From positions 1-64,000 of the forward strand of contig NZ_WBZD01000042.1 of NCBI RefSeq assembly GCF_009720365.1: a DNA stretch of 64,000 bases, in the 5' to 3' direction. The stretch comes from Catellatospora paridis. GTDB taxonomy: Bacteria > Actinomycetota > Actinomycetes > Mycobacteriales > Micromonosporaceae. The translations under genes were made by a program, and so were the position numbers. Position 1 is the stretch's first letter. Each line of letters starts with the position of its first letter. The notes under the pieces are model-generated. The model saw only the letters and a list, made by a program, of their open reading frames with translations, was not told the origin of the DNA and did no database searches. Of the stretch, positions 9,109 to 17,525 are shown one piece after another.

Positions 9109-11067
9109 GTGAGAAGCAACCCCATCATCCGCGGCATTCTCGTCCTGTCCATGGCGCTCGTCGGAGCCGTGGCCATCCCGGCCGCCCCGGCCGTGGCCCT
9201 GGCCCCGCCCGACATCTCGCTGACCGACATCCGCACGCACCTGCAGCAGTTCCAGACGATCGCGAGCAGCAACGGCGGCAACCGCCGCTCCAACACCGCC
9301 GGGTACACCGCGTCGGTGAACTACGTCTTCAACGCGCTGACCGCGGCCGGTTACAACGTCGTCAAGCAGAACTGCACCTCCGGCTGCACCAGCGGCGCGG
9401 GGCCGAACGTGATCGCGGACTGGCCGGGCGGGGACGCCAACCAGGTGCTCATGCTGGGCGCGCACCTCGACGGCGTGGCCGCGGGACCGGGCATCAACGA
9501 CAACGCCTCGGGCTCCTCGATGCTGCTGGAGCTGGCGCTGACGCTGGCCGAGCAGAACCCGACGATGGTCAAGCACGTGCGCTTCGGCTGGTGGACCGAC
9601 GAGGAGCAGGGCCTCAACGGGTCCGAGTTCTACGTCAACTCGCTGTCGTCGGCCGACCGCGCGAAGATCACCGGGTATCTGAACTTCGACATGGTCGCCT
9701 CCACCAACGGCGGCTACTTCATCAACCGGATCACCTCCAGCCTCGGCCAGACCATCAAGGCTTACTACGACGCGAACTTCCCCGGCCTGAACCCGGAGGA
9801 GAACGTCGAGGGTGCCGGGCGCTCCGACGACGCCTCGTTCAACGCCGCCGGCATCCAGACCAGCGGCATCGCGGCCGGCGCGAGCGCCAACAAGACCTCG
9901 GCCCAGGTGACCAAGTGGGGCGGCACGACCGGCGACTACGACCCCTGCTACCACGCCTCCTGCGACACGTTCCCGAGCAACATCAGCGACACGGTGCTGA
10001 ACCGGGCGGCCGATGCGGCCGCGTACGCGGTGTGGACGCTGGCCGTGGGCACGCCCGCGGGCAACGACTTCTCGATGGCCGCCAGCCCCGCCTCCGGCAG
10101 CACCACGGCCGGCGGCTCGGTGACCTCCACCATCGGCACCACCGTCACCAACGGAAGCGCCCAGTCGGTCGCGCTGTCCGCGTCCGGCCTGCCCAGCGGG
10201 GCGACCGCGTCGTTCAGCCCGTCCACGATCACCTCGGGCGGCTCGTCGACGCTGACCATCGCGACCAGCGCGAGCACGCCGGTCGGCACGTACACGGTGA
10301 CCGTCACCGGCACCGGCAGCGCAGCGACCCGGACCACCACGTTCGCGCTGACCATCGCCGGGCCGCCCGGCTGCTCGGCGACCAACCCGACCGACGTCAC
10401 CATCATCGACCAGGGCACCGTCGAGTCGTCGATCGCGATCACCGGCTGCACCGGCAACGCCGGCTCGGCCAGCACGGTCGAGGTGCACATCGTGCACACG
10501 TACGTCGGTGACCTGATCGTCAGCCTCGTCGCGCCCGACGGCACCCTCTACACACTGCGCAACAAGACCGGCGGCAGCGCCGACAACATCGACCAGACGT
10601 TCACCGTGAACCTGTCGAGCGAGGTCGCCAACGGCACCTGGAAGCTGCGGGTGCAGGACGCCGGACCGTCGGACGTCGGCTACATCAACAGCTGGACGCT
10701 GAACCTGGGCGGGGCGCTCCCGCCGGGCTGCGGCGGCACCAACGCCACCGACGTGACCATCGTGGACCTGGGCACCGTCAACAGCCCGATCACCGTGTCC
10801 GGCTGCACCGGCAACGCGTCGGCGACGTCCACCGCCGAGGTGCACATCGTGCACACGTACAAGGGCGACCTCGTGGTCACCCTCGTCGCCCCGGACGGCA
10901 GCACCTACGTGCTGCACAACCGGGCCGGCGGCAGTGCCGACAACATCGACCAGACGTACACCGTCAACCTGTCGACCGAGGTGCGCAACGGCACCTGGAA
11001 CCTGCGGGTCCAGGACGCCGCGTCCAACGACGTCGGCTACGTCAACAGCTGGACGCTGACCCTGTGA
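9109..11067 (+). CDS. Secreted M28 family zinc aminopeptidase with Ig-like and two proprotein-convertase P domains
   Basis: 652 aa from GTG 9109 (GAGGAG at 9097-9102). A signal peptide is followed by a peptidase related to the Streptomyces griseus aminopeptidase. All metal and catalytic elements are visible: [15 protein letters not shown], a DEEQG pair (Glu base and Glu ligand), LNFDMV and YHASCDT. Next comes a Ser/Thr/Gly-rich Ig-like module of about 90 residues. Two tandem P domains follow, each beginning PPGC and containing HIVHTY, LVAPDG and NSWTL. The enzyme should remove N-terminal residues from peptides outside the cell; P domains probably aid folding or substrate binding. The two copies look like an internal duplication. 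Confidence 0.94.
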   Translation: MRSNPIIRGILVLSMALVGAVAIPAAPAVALAPPDISLTDIRTHLQQFQTIASSNGGNRRSNTAGYTASVNYVFNALTAAGYNVVKQNCTSGCTSGAGPNVIADWPGGDANQVLMLGAHLDGVAAGPGINDNASGSSMLLELALTLAEQNPTMVKHVRFGWWTDEEQGLNGSEFYVNSLSSADRAKITGYLNFDMVASTNGGYFINRITSSLGQTIKAYYDANFPGLNPEENVEGAGRSDDASFNAAGIQTSGIAAGASANKTSAQVTKWGGTTGDYDPCYHASCDTFPSNISDTVLNRAADAAAYAVWTLAVGTPAGNDFSMAASPASGSTTAGGSVTSTIGTTVTNGSAQSVALSASGLPSGATASFSPSTITSGGSSTLTIATSASTPVGTYTVTVTGTGSAATRTTTFALTIAGPPGCSATNPTDVTIIDQGTVESSIAITGCTGNAGSASTVEVHIVHTYVGDLIVSLVAPDGTLYTLRNKTGGSADNIDQTFTVNLSSEVANGTWKLRVQDAGPSDVGYINSWTLNLGGALPPGCGGTNATDVTIVDLGTVNSPITVSGCTGNASATSTAEVHIVHTYKGDLVVTLVAPDGSTYVLHNRAGGSADNIDQTYTVNLSTEVRNGTWNLRVQDAASNDVGYVNSWTLTL

Positions 11068-11088
11068 CCGCGGCCGGCTGAGGAACTC

Positions 11089-11121
11089 CGCTGCCCCGGG
11101 CCCGCACCGCCCGGGGCAGCG
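11089..11121. terminator. Intrinsic-type terminator hairpin after the M28 peptidase
   Basis: A perfect 13-bp stem (CGCTGCCCCGGGC with its complement) and 7-nt loop begin 22 bp after the stop codon. There is no U tract, as usual for actinomycetes. Confidence 0.75.
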
Positions 11122-11133
11122 GCGCCCCCGACA

Positions 11134-11167
11134 GGACACGGCGCCACCCCCAGGCGCCGCCGTGTCC
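11134..11167. terminator. Second hairpin, probably bidirectional, between peptidase and conservon
   Basis: GGACACGGCG pairs with CGCCGTGTCC (10 bp), and inner bases can extend the stem. It lies between the convergent peptidase gene and conservon operon and may serve both. Confidence 0.6.
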
Positions 11168-11242
11168 CGTCACCACGGGCGCGGCAGACGACCGACCCGG
11201 CGCGCCGCCCCTCCTGCGGCGCGTCGGGCGGCCGACCGCCGC

Positions 11243-11827
11243 CTAGCCCGCGTGCACCCCCTGTGCCATCACCTGCTCCAGCAGGGTGACCAGGACGTCC
11301 TTGACCGACTCGCGGCGGCGCGCGTCGCACAGCCGCACCGGCACGTGCGGATCCAGGTTGAGCGCCTGCTCGACCTCCTGCGCCTGGTACACCCGCGCGC
11401 CGTCGAAGCAGTTCACCGCCACCACGAACGGGGTGCCGCGCTGCTCGAAGTAGTCGATGGAGCCGAACGCGTCCTCCAGCCGCCGGGTGTCGGCCAGCAC
11501 CACCGCGCCGATGGCCCCGTAAGCCAGCTCGTCCCAGACGAACATGAAGCGCTCCTGCCCGGGCGTGCCGAACAGGTAGAGCACCAGGTCGTCGTTGATG
11601 GTGATGCGGCCGAAGTCGAGCGCGACCGTGGTCGTCGACTTGGTCTCCACCCCGACGGTGTCGTCGACGCCGATGCTCTCGTCGGTGAGCAGCTCCTCGG
11701 TCAGCAGCGGCGAGATCTCGCTGACCGCGCCGACGAGCGTGGTCTTGCCGACGCCGAACCCGCCCGCGACCAGGATCTTGAAGGCGGAGGGGATGCCGCC
11801 TTCGTCGTCATAGGGCTCGGATGCCAT
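11243..11827 (-). CDS. Conservon GTPase (CvnD-like, Ras/Arf-like ATP/GTP-binding protein)
   Basis: 194 aa from ATG 11827, fourth gene of a conservon. It has the P-loop AGGFGVGKTT (residues 21-30), a switch/Walker B region in LYLFGTPGQERF and the base-recognition element VAVNCFDGA. These match the small GTPase-like CvnD proteins of actinomycetes. In characterised conservons the four proteins form a membrane-associated complex resembling eukaryotic G-protein signalling and influence development, metabolism or motility. Its start overlaps the preceding DUF742 gene by 20 bp. Confidence 0.93.
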   Translation of the reverse strand: MASEPYDDEGGIPSAFKILVAGGFGVGKTTLVGAVSEISPLLTEELLTDESIGVDDTVGVETKSTTTVALDFGRITINDDLVLYLFGTPGQERFMFVWDELAYGAIGAVVLADTRRLEDAFGSIDYFEQRGTPFVVAVNCFDGARVYQAQEVEQALNLDPHVPVRLCDARRRESVKDVLVTLLEQVMAQGVHAG

Positions 11828-12212
11828 CGATGACCGCCTTGAGAATGTCCGGGCTGGGTAGCTGGTTGACGTTGACGGGGGCGCGCCGCCGGAGCAGCCG
11901 GCGTTCGAGCAGGTCGCTGAGCAGCACCCGGACCGTGCCGGCGGGCAGCCGGAGGTAGGAGGCGATCTCGGCCACCGACACGGGCCGCTGGCACACCGCC
12001 ATGATCTCGGCGTACACCGAGCCCAGGCCGCCGTCGGAGGGCAGCGTGGGCCGGGTGGCCATGACGACCGCGATCAGGTCGAGGTCGCCGCCGTGGCGCG
12101 GCCTGGTGCGGCCGGAGGTCATCGCGTACGGGCGGATCAGCGGCCCGGCCTCGTCGTCGACCCACAGCAGCCCGTCATGCGGGTCGTCCGGCGCCGGTCG
12201 TGCCACGCTCAC
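11808..12212 (-). CDS. Conservon DUF742 protein (CvnC-like)
   Basis: 134 aa from GTG 12212, overlapping the upstream stop as GTGA. The DUF742 pattern is clear: GPLIRPYAMTSGRTRP near the N-terminus, then a winged-helix-like part (MAVCQRPVSVAEIASYLRLPAGTVRVLLSDLLERRLL). Members are third components of conservons. The helix-turn-helix-like segment suggests DNA or protein contact, but the biochemical role is not established. Confidence 0.93.
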   Translation of the reverse strand: MSVARPAPDDPHDGLLWVDDEAGPLIRPYAMTSGRTRPRHGGDLDLIAVVMATRPTLPSDGGLGSVYAEIMAVCQRPVSVAEIASYLRLPAGTVRVLLSDLLERRLLRRRAPVNVNQLPSPDILKAVIDGIRAL

Positions 12213-12622
12213 GGGTGGCTGCCGCGGGCCGGTGCGGTCAGATACTGGCCCACCCGCACCACGAGCATCGCCATCTCGTATGCCACCAGGCCCGCGTCGG
12301 CGTCCTTGCCCGCCACCACGGCCAGGCAGGCACCGTTGCCCGCGGCCGTGACGAACAGGAAGCCGCCGTCCATCTCGATGATCGCCTGCCGGGCCTTGCC
12401 CTTGCCGAAGCGCCGCCCCGCCCCGCGGGCCAGGCCGAACAGGCTGGCGGCGACGGCGGCGAGGTGCTCGGCGTCCTCCCGGCTGAGCTCCGCGGACGCG
12501 GCCATGAGCAGGCCGTCGGCGGACAGCACGATGGCCTTCTGAGCCTGCGCCACCCTTTCGACGAAATCGTCGGCGAGCCAGGCCAGGTCAGCGGCTGCTC
12601 TCGTCTTCTGCTCCACGGTCAT
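12209..12622 (-). CDS. Roadblock/LC7 domain protein (CvnB-like)
   Basis: 137 aa from ATG 12622, coupled to the upstream kinase gene by ATGA. It has the single roadblock/LC7 fold: WLADDFVERVAQAQKAIVLSADG, then AEHLAAVAASLFGLARGAG and IIEMDGGFLFVTAAGNGACLAVV. In conservons, CvnB dimers act as regulators of the partner GTPase, by analogy with MglB. Confidence 0.93.
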   Translation of the reverse strand: MTVEQKTRAAADLAWLADDFVERVAQAQKAIVLSADGLLMAASAELSREDAEHLAAVAASLFGLARGAGRRFGKGKARQAIIEMDGGFLFVTAAGNGACLAVVAGKDADAGLVAYEMAMLVVRVGQYLTAPARGSHP

Positions 12623-15459
12623 TCCCCTTCGCCTTGCCCTTCCTCGTGCCGCGGCGCTGTGCGCGGGCTCGGCCGTCGCGGCAGTGCTGGCCGGTCCTCG
12701 GGCTCCGGCTCGGGCTCGCCCGGGCCGCGGGGTTCGGTGGCGAGCTGTTCGGCGGCGATCCGGCCCCGCCGGCTCCCCTGCTGGTATGCCGCGATCAGGC
12801 TGTACACCTGCGACGCAGGGCGCTCGGCGGGTCCGGGTGCGACGTCGCCGGGCACGCCCCCGGGCTCCGCGATCACGGGCGCGGGCTGGTGCGCCGCGCC
12901 GGTGGTCAGCCGGAGCTCCACGCCCGGCGCCACATCCGGGGGTTCCTCCTCGACGTGCACCGCCTCGGCGCGATGGTCCGCCAGGGGCACCGCGGGCACC
13001 GCCGGTCGGGCCCGCACCGGCAGGCCCGACGGGGTGTAGACGGTGCCCTCGACCGGCCCGCGCGGTGCGGGCACCACGGAGCCTCCGGTCAGACCGGCGT
13101 CCGAGGTCGAGCCGTTGACCCTGGCGGGGGCCGCGGTGGCGGCGGGGACGGCGGCGGCTGGGGTCGCGGCGACGGCGGGCGCGGGTACGGCGGCCGGGCC
13201 GGCCGGGGACGGCGCGGTCTCGGCTGCTGGTTCGTCCCCAGGCGAGGTGGCTGACGGATGCTCGGGTTCGGCCCCCTCGCCCACCGGGGGCTCACGGTCA
13301 GGCAGTTCTGCCGCCGGGATCTCGCGCTGCGGCGTCCGGGCCGCCTCGAGTTCGGGGTGCGGCGGCTCGGTGGCGGCCGCTTCGCCGTGGGACACCGCGG
13401 TGGCGGCGGGCACCCGGCGGGGCACCCGGACGGGCAGGTCCGATGTCGGCCGGGGCGATGCCGCGGTGCCGACCCGGGGCTCGTCGTCGATGGCGCGAAC
13501 GGGCAGGGCCGCGGCCGGCTGCGGCGACGTGGTCGTGGCGACGACGCGGTGCTCGCCGCTGTCGCTGCCGGACACCGGCGTCCAGGCGTCGGAGACCAGG
13601 CTCGACGGGAGCAGCACGATCGCGGTGGTGCCGCCGCCCGCGGAGGGTTGCAGCCGCACCTTGATGTGGTGGCGCTCGGCGAGCCGGCCGACGACGTACA
13701 GGCCGAGCCGCGGGGTGCCGGTGAGCAGGAACTCGGCGGGTTCGTGCAGCTGGGCATTGGCCTGTTCCAGGTCGGCGGCGGTCATCCCCAGGCCGTGGTC
13801 CTCGACCTCGATCACGTACCCGGCGCCGACCGCGGAGCCCCCGACGTTGACCAGGGTGTGCCGGGGCGAGAAGGCCAGCGCGTTCTCCATCAGCTCGGCG
13901 AGCAGGTGCACCACGTCGCCGACGGCGTGCCCGGCCAGCCCGGCGGCCTCGCTGGGCAGCACGTTGACCCGGGGGTACTCCTCCACCTCGGCGACCGCGG
14001 CGCGGATCACGTCGACGACCGGGATGGTGCGCCGCCAGCCGCGGCCGGGCACGGCGCCGGCCAGCACGATCAGGTTCTCGGCGTTGCGGCGCATGCGGGT
14101 GGCCAGGTGGTCGACCCGGAACAGCTCGTCGAGCTCGGCGGCGTCGGTGGCCCGGCGTTCCATGGCGTCGAGCATGGTGAGCTGGCGGTGCACCAGGGTC
14201 TGGCTGCGCCGGGCCAGGCTCAGGAACAGGTCGCGCACGCTGCGGCGCAGCTCGGCCTGCTCGACGGTGGCCCGGATCGCGGTCTCCTGTACGGCGTTGA
14301 ACGCCTGGCCGACCTGGCCGATCTCGTCGTTGCCGAACGCCAGCGGCGGCGCCTCGGCGACGACGTCGACCTCCTCCCCGGCCCGCAGCCGCCGTACGAC
14401 GCCGGGCAATCGCGCCGTGGCCAGGTCGTCGGCGGCGTCACGCAACAGCCGCAACTGGGTCACGATGGCCCTGGCCGTGGTGATGGACAGCACGATCGAG
14501 GCGATGACCGCGATGAGGCCCAGGCCGGCGGCCAGGATCAGCCGGACGATGACCAGGATGGTCGGGCCCTTCGCGCGGGCGATGGTCGCCTCGGCGAGGT
14601 CGATGTCGAGCTGCGCCAGCGCGGCCAGGGCGGGGTCGAACGCGGCCCGCCAGTCGGCGGCGCTGACCGGCGGCGCCTCGTTGGGCCTCGCCCGGGCGAC
14701 GACCAGGTCCTCGGTCTGCGTCAGCCGGGTCAGCGCGGGGCCCTCCAGGACCGGCTGGTAGACGGCCTTGTCGTCGGGCAGCCCTTCCAGGCCGGTGGCG
14801 CGGATGTTGCGCTGCGCGCCGACCAGCTGGGCGAACTCGGCGGCGTCGGTCGCGGAGAAGCGGCCCGCGGCGAGCACGCCCGACATCAGCGCGTCCTCCT
14901 GCGACAGCAGCTCCCGCCCCCGGGACATGATCAGCAGATGGCTGAGCTGGTCGTTGATGGCCTGATCATCGAAGCTGGCGATGGTCGCGAAGATGCGGTA
15001 TCCGACGCCGATGGTCTGCGTGTAGTAGGCGACCGCAGCCGCCCGCTCGCCGGTGCGCTGGTCGACGTCGGCGCGCACCGGACCGAGTCCGTCGAGCATC
15101 CGGCCCAGCTCGGCGATGTTGGTCTCGGCGATCGGGGTGGCGGCCCAGCCCGCGGTGGTGCCGCGGACCGACTCGCGGAAGCGGGCGGCGGCGGCGTCGG
15201 TGGTGGCCCGGGCGGTGGCGAGTTCGTCGCGGTGGGCGCTGTCGCCCGCGGCCAGCACCACGGCGGAGATGCGGCGCTCGGCCTGCAGCGCGGCGACGAG
15301 CGAGTCGGTGGGCCGGCCGACCTCCTGGTCGAGGGTGCTGATCCAGAACAGGTTGAGGCCTTCGCGCATGGTCACGAAAGCGGCGAAGGCCCACAGTGCG
15401 GCGAGCGAGGCGAGCAGGAAGGCGATCTTCGCCCGCAGGTTCGAGGTCCGGGAGCTCAT
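12619..15459 (-). CDS. Conservon sensor histidine kinase-like protein (CvnA-like, NIT domain)
   Basis: 946 aa from ATG 15459; in-frame GTG codons extend it to 974 aa at 15543. Layout: a first membrane helix (~13-32), an extracytoplasmic NIT (nitrate/nitrite-sensor-like) four-helix domain (~45-300), a second membrane helix (~306-330), a HAMP-like region, a helical dimerisation region and a HATPase_c domain. That domain has the N box ELMENALAFSP (~523), the G1 motif DHGLGM (~556) and GTPRLGLYVVG (~583). A classic phospho-accepting His box is not obvious, and no response regulator is linked. The last ~320 residues are low-complexity Pro/Ala/Glu-rich sequence, probably disordered. It is the first gene of the four-gene operon. 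Confidence 0.92.
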   Translation of the reverse strand: MSSRTSNLRAKIAFLLASLAALWAFAAFVTMREGLNLFWISTLDQEVGRPTDSLVAALQAERRISAVVLAAGDSAHRDELATARATTDAAAARFRESVRGTTAGWAATPIAETNIAELGRMLDGLGPVRADVDQRTGERAAAVAYYTQTIGVGYRIFATIASFDDQAINDQLSHLLIMSRGRELLSQEDALMSGVLAAGRFSATDAAEFAQLVGAQRNIRATGLEGLPDDKAVYQPVLEGPALTRLTQTEDLVVARARPNEAPPVSAADWRAAFDPALAALAQLDIDLAEATIARAKGPTILVIVRLILAAGLGLIAVIASIVLSITTARAIVTQLRLLRDAADDLATARLPGVVRRLRAGEEVDVVAEAPPLAFGNDEIGQVGQAFNAVQETAIRATVEQAELRRSVRDLFLSLARRSQTLVHRQLTMLDAMERRATDAAELDELFRVDHLATRMRRNAENLIVLAGAVPGRGWRRTIPVVDVIRAAVAEVEEYPRVNVLPSEAAGLAGHAVGDVVHLLAELMENALAFSPRHTLVNVGGSAVGAGYVIEVEDHGLGMTAADLEQANAQLHEPAEFLLTGTPRLGLYVVGRLAERHHIKVRLQPSAGGGTTAIVLLPSSLVSDAWTPVSGSDSGEHRVVATTTSPQPAAALPVRAIDDEPRVGTAASPRPTSDLPVRVPRRVPAATAVSHGEAAATEPPHPELEAARTPQREIPAAELPDREPPVGEGAEPEHPSATSPGDEPAAETAPSPAGPAAVPAPAVAATPAAAVPAATAAPARVNGSTSDAGLTGGSVVPAPRGPVEGTVYTPSGLPVRARPAVPAVPLADHRAEAVHVEEEPPDVAPGVELRLTTGAAHQPAPVIAEPGGVPGDVAPGPAERPASQVYSLIAAYQQGSRRGRIAAEQLATEPRGPGEPEPEPEDRPALPRRPSPRTAPRHEEGQGEGE

Positions 15460-15633
15460 CACTTTCCCACCGACGCTAGAGGGTGCCGACCGCGACGGTC
15501 CGCGCCTGTCGGTGCTATGACCGCCACGCAAGGTGACTGACACCCAGCACTCAACACGACGCGGCCGCCACGTCGTCGCACCCCGTGTGCGACTCGTCAG
15601 ATCAGCGGCGGTGAACCCTCCTAAACAGACGTC

Positions 15634-16884
15634 CTAACGCGACAGACGCCGCCAGGCCAGCTCGGCCAGCAGCACCGCGCCGTCGGGCACCACCGCGTCG
15701 TCGTAGTGCGCCTGCGCCGCGTGGTTGAGCGGCGCGGTCATCGGGTCCAGGCCCGGCGGGCAGGCGCCCAGGTTGACGAACGCCCCCGGCACCCGCTCCA
15801 GCACATACGACATGTCCTCGGCGCCCGCCTCCGGGTTGGCCATCCAGGCGAAGCGGTCCTCGCCGAACAACTCCGTCGCGGTGCTCGCGGCGAACTCGGC
15901 CTCACCGCCGTCGTTCACCGTCACCGGGTAGCCGGGCATGTAGTCGGCGTCGGCGGTGAGCCCGTGCGCGGCGGCGATGCCGTGCACCACGTCCAGCACG
16001 CCCTGGCGCACCCGTTCCCGGGTGGCCGGCGAGAAGGAGCGCAGCGTCGCGGCGAACTCGGCCTGCGCCGGGATGACGTTCTCGGCCGTGCCGGCGTGGA
16101 AGCTGCCCACCGTGATGACGGCAGGGTCGAAGATGTCGATGCTGCGGGTGACGAACGTCTGCAGGGCGGTCACCATCTCGCACGCGGCCGGGATCGGGTC
16201 CTTGGCGAACTGCGGCGCGCTGCCGTGGCCGCCCGCGCCGCGCACGGTCACCTTCAGCGTGTCCGCGGCCGCCAGCATCGGCCCGCGCCGGGTGGAGAAG
16301 CGCCCGAAAGGCTCGATCGCCGACAGCACGTGGATGCAGTAAGCCGCGACCGGGTGCTCGCCCGCGGCCGCCAGCAGGCCCTCGGCGATCATCGGCTCGG
16401 CCCCGCCGGGGCCCTCCTCGCCCGGCTGGAACATGAAGATCACGCTCCCGGGCAGCCGGTCGCACACCCCGCTCAGCAGCCGGGCCGCGCCCACCAGCAT
16501 CGCCACGTGCAGGTCGTGCCCGCAGGCGTGCATGACTCCGGCCACCTCTGAGGCGTACTCCAGCCCGGTGAGCTCGGTCACCGGCAGCGCGTCCATGTCG
16601 CCGCGCAGCAGCACCACCGGCCCGGGCAGTCCGCCGCGCAGCACCGCGACCACCGAGCTGAGCGAGCGTCCGGTGGTGACCTCCAGCGGCAGGCCGTCGA
16701 GCGCCGCCAGCACGGTGGCCTGGGTCTGCGGCAGGTGCAGCCCGATCTCCGGCCGGCGGTGCACGGCTCGGCGCAGCGCGATGAGGTCGTCGGCATGATC
16801 GCGCACGGCGGCGCGGAAGCCGGAGTCGGCGGGCGTGGAGTCGGCGGCGCCCGTGGTGGTGGCGGGCGAGGCTAGGGTCGACAT
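15634..16884 (-). CDS. M20 family amidohydrolase/carboxypeptidase
   Basis: 416 aa from ATG 16884. It is a typical M20D amidohydrolase (hippurate hydrolase / N-acyl-amino-acid amidohydrolase / IAA-amino acid hydrolase type). The N-terminal LIALRRAVHRRPEIGLHLPQTQ segment, RGDMDALPV, HACGHDLHVAML, FQPGEEGPGGAEPMI and the dimerisation-domain motif GAGGHGSAPQ are all present, as are C-terminal AEDMSYVL and a late His (PLNHAAQAHYDD). It should be a cytosolic di-metal amidase releasing an amino acid or carboxylate from an N-acyl compound. The physiological substrate cannot be read from sequence. Confidence 0.93.
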   Translation of the reverse strand: MSTLASPATTTGAADSTPADSGFRAAVRDHADDLIALRRAVHRRPEIGLHLPQTQATVLAALDGLPLEVTTGRSLSSVVAVLRGGLPGPVVLLRGDMDALPVTELTGLEYASEVAGVMHACGHDLHVAMLVGAARLLSGVCDRLPGSVIFMFQPGEEGPGGAEPMIAEGLLAAAGEHPVAAYCIHVLSAIEPFGRFSTRRGPMLAAADTLKVTVRGAGGHGSAPQFAKDPIPAACEMVTALQTFVTRSIDIFDPAVITVGSFHAGTAENVIPAQAEFAATLRSFSPATRERVRQGVLDVVHGIAAAHGLTADADYMPGYPVTVNDGGEAEFAASTATELFGEDRFAWMANPEAGAEDMSYVLERVPGAFVNLGACPPGLDPMTAPLNHAAQAHYDDAVVPDGAVLLAELAWRRLSR

Positions 16885-16952
16885 GGCCGCACGCTATCGG
16901 ACCCCGGCCGTGCGCGACAGATCTCCCGCACCGGCCTCTGCCGACCCGAGGC

Positions 16953-17009
16953 TAGGTAACGGGCCGCATGGCCGTAGACCAGTTACCTACCGGTTGGGTA
17001 GGGTTACCT
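16953..17009 (+). promoter_or_regulatory. Repeated TAGGTAAC/GTTACCTA half-sites upstream of the antiporter operon
   Basis: TAGGTAAC (16953-16960) and GTTACCTA (16982-16989) form a perfect 8-bp inverted repeat with a 21-bp spacer. A third partial copy (GTTACCT, 17003-17009) follows just before the ribosome site. The arrangement suggests an operator or an RNA structure controlling the antiporter operon. No binding protein is known from this window. Confidence 0.45.
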
Positions 17010-17037
17010 CAGTCGATCACGCACAGGAGGTTGAGCC

Positions 17038-17520
17038 TTGGACGTCGAGCGCACCGCGTTACCGGGCATCGGGTTGCGGCACGAGTTCCAGACCAAACGG
17101 GGACAGCACGCGGCAGTGGTGTCGCACGTCTCGGGCCGGCGGGACATCGTGATCTACCACCCTGACGATCCCGATACCGCCGTGGCGACGTTGTCGCTCA
17201 ACACCGACGAGGCCAACGGCGTCGCCGAACTGCTGGGCACCTCCCGGATCGTGGAGCGCCTGGCCGATCTGCGCCGCCAGGTCGTCGGCCTGCTGACCGT
17301 GCAGGTGCCCGTCATCGCGGGCTCCCCGTTCGACGGGCGCACCCTCGGCGACACCCAGGCCCGCACGCGCACGGGCGCGTCCATCGTCGCGGTCATCCGC
17401 GGCGGCGAGATCCTCGCCAGCCCCCGCCCCGACTTCGTGTTCCACCCCGGCGACCTCGCCGTCGCGGTGGGCACGGCCGAGGGCACCGACGCGGTCACCG
17501 ACATCCTCAACAACGGCTGA
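17038..17520 (+). CDS. Cation:proton antiporter regulatory subunit (TrkA-C / RCK_C domain)
   Basis: 160 aa from TTG 17038, which has an excellent AGGAGG at 17025-17030. The C-terminal half (QVPVIAGSPFDGRTLGDTQARTRTGASIVAVIRGGEILASPRPDFVFHPGDLAVAVGT) is a TrkA-C domain, the ligand-binding regulatory module of KhtT and of K+ channels. The N-terminal half resembles the KhtT-type partner domain. It lies 5 bp upstream of the antiporter gene, so it is almost certainly the cytoplasmic regulator of that transporter. In related systems TrkA-C domains respond to c-di-AMP or pH; that is not shown here. Confidence 0.93.
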   Translation: MDVERTALPGIGLRHEFQTKRGQHAAVVSHVSGRRDIVIYHPDDPDTAVATLSLNTDEANGVAELLGTSRIVERLADLRRQVVGLLTVQVPVIAGSPFDGRTLGDTQARTRTGASIVAVIRGGEILASPRPDFVFHPGDLAVAVGTAEGTDAVTDILNNG

Positions 17521-17525
17521 CGCGT

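Noticed and set aside
16885-17037. c-di-AMP (ydaO) riboswitch before the antiporter operon
   Set aside because: Too short (~150 bp) and the characteristic conserved segments are not visible; only the repeated TAGGTAAC half-sites are clear.
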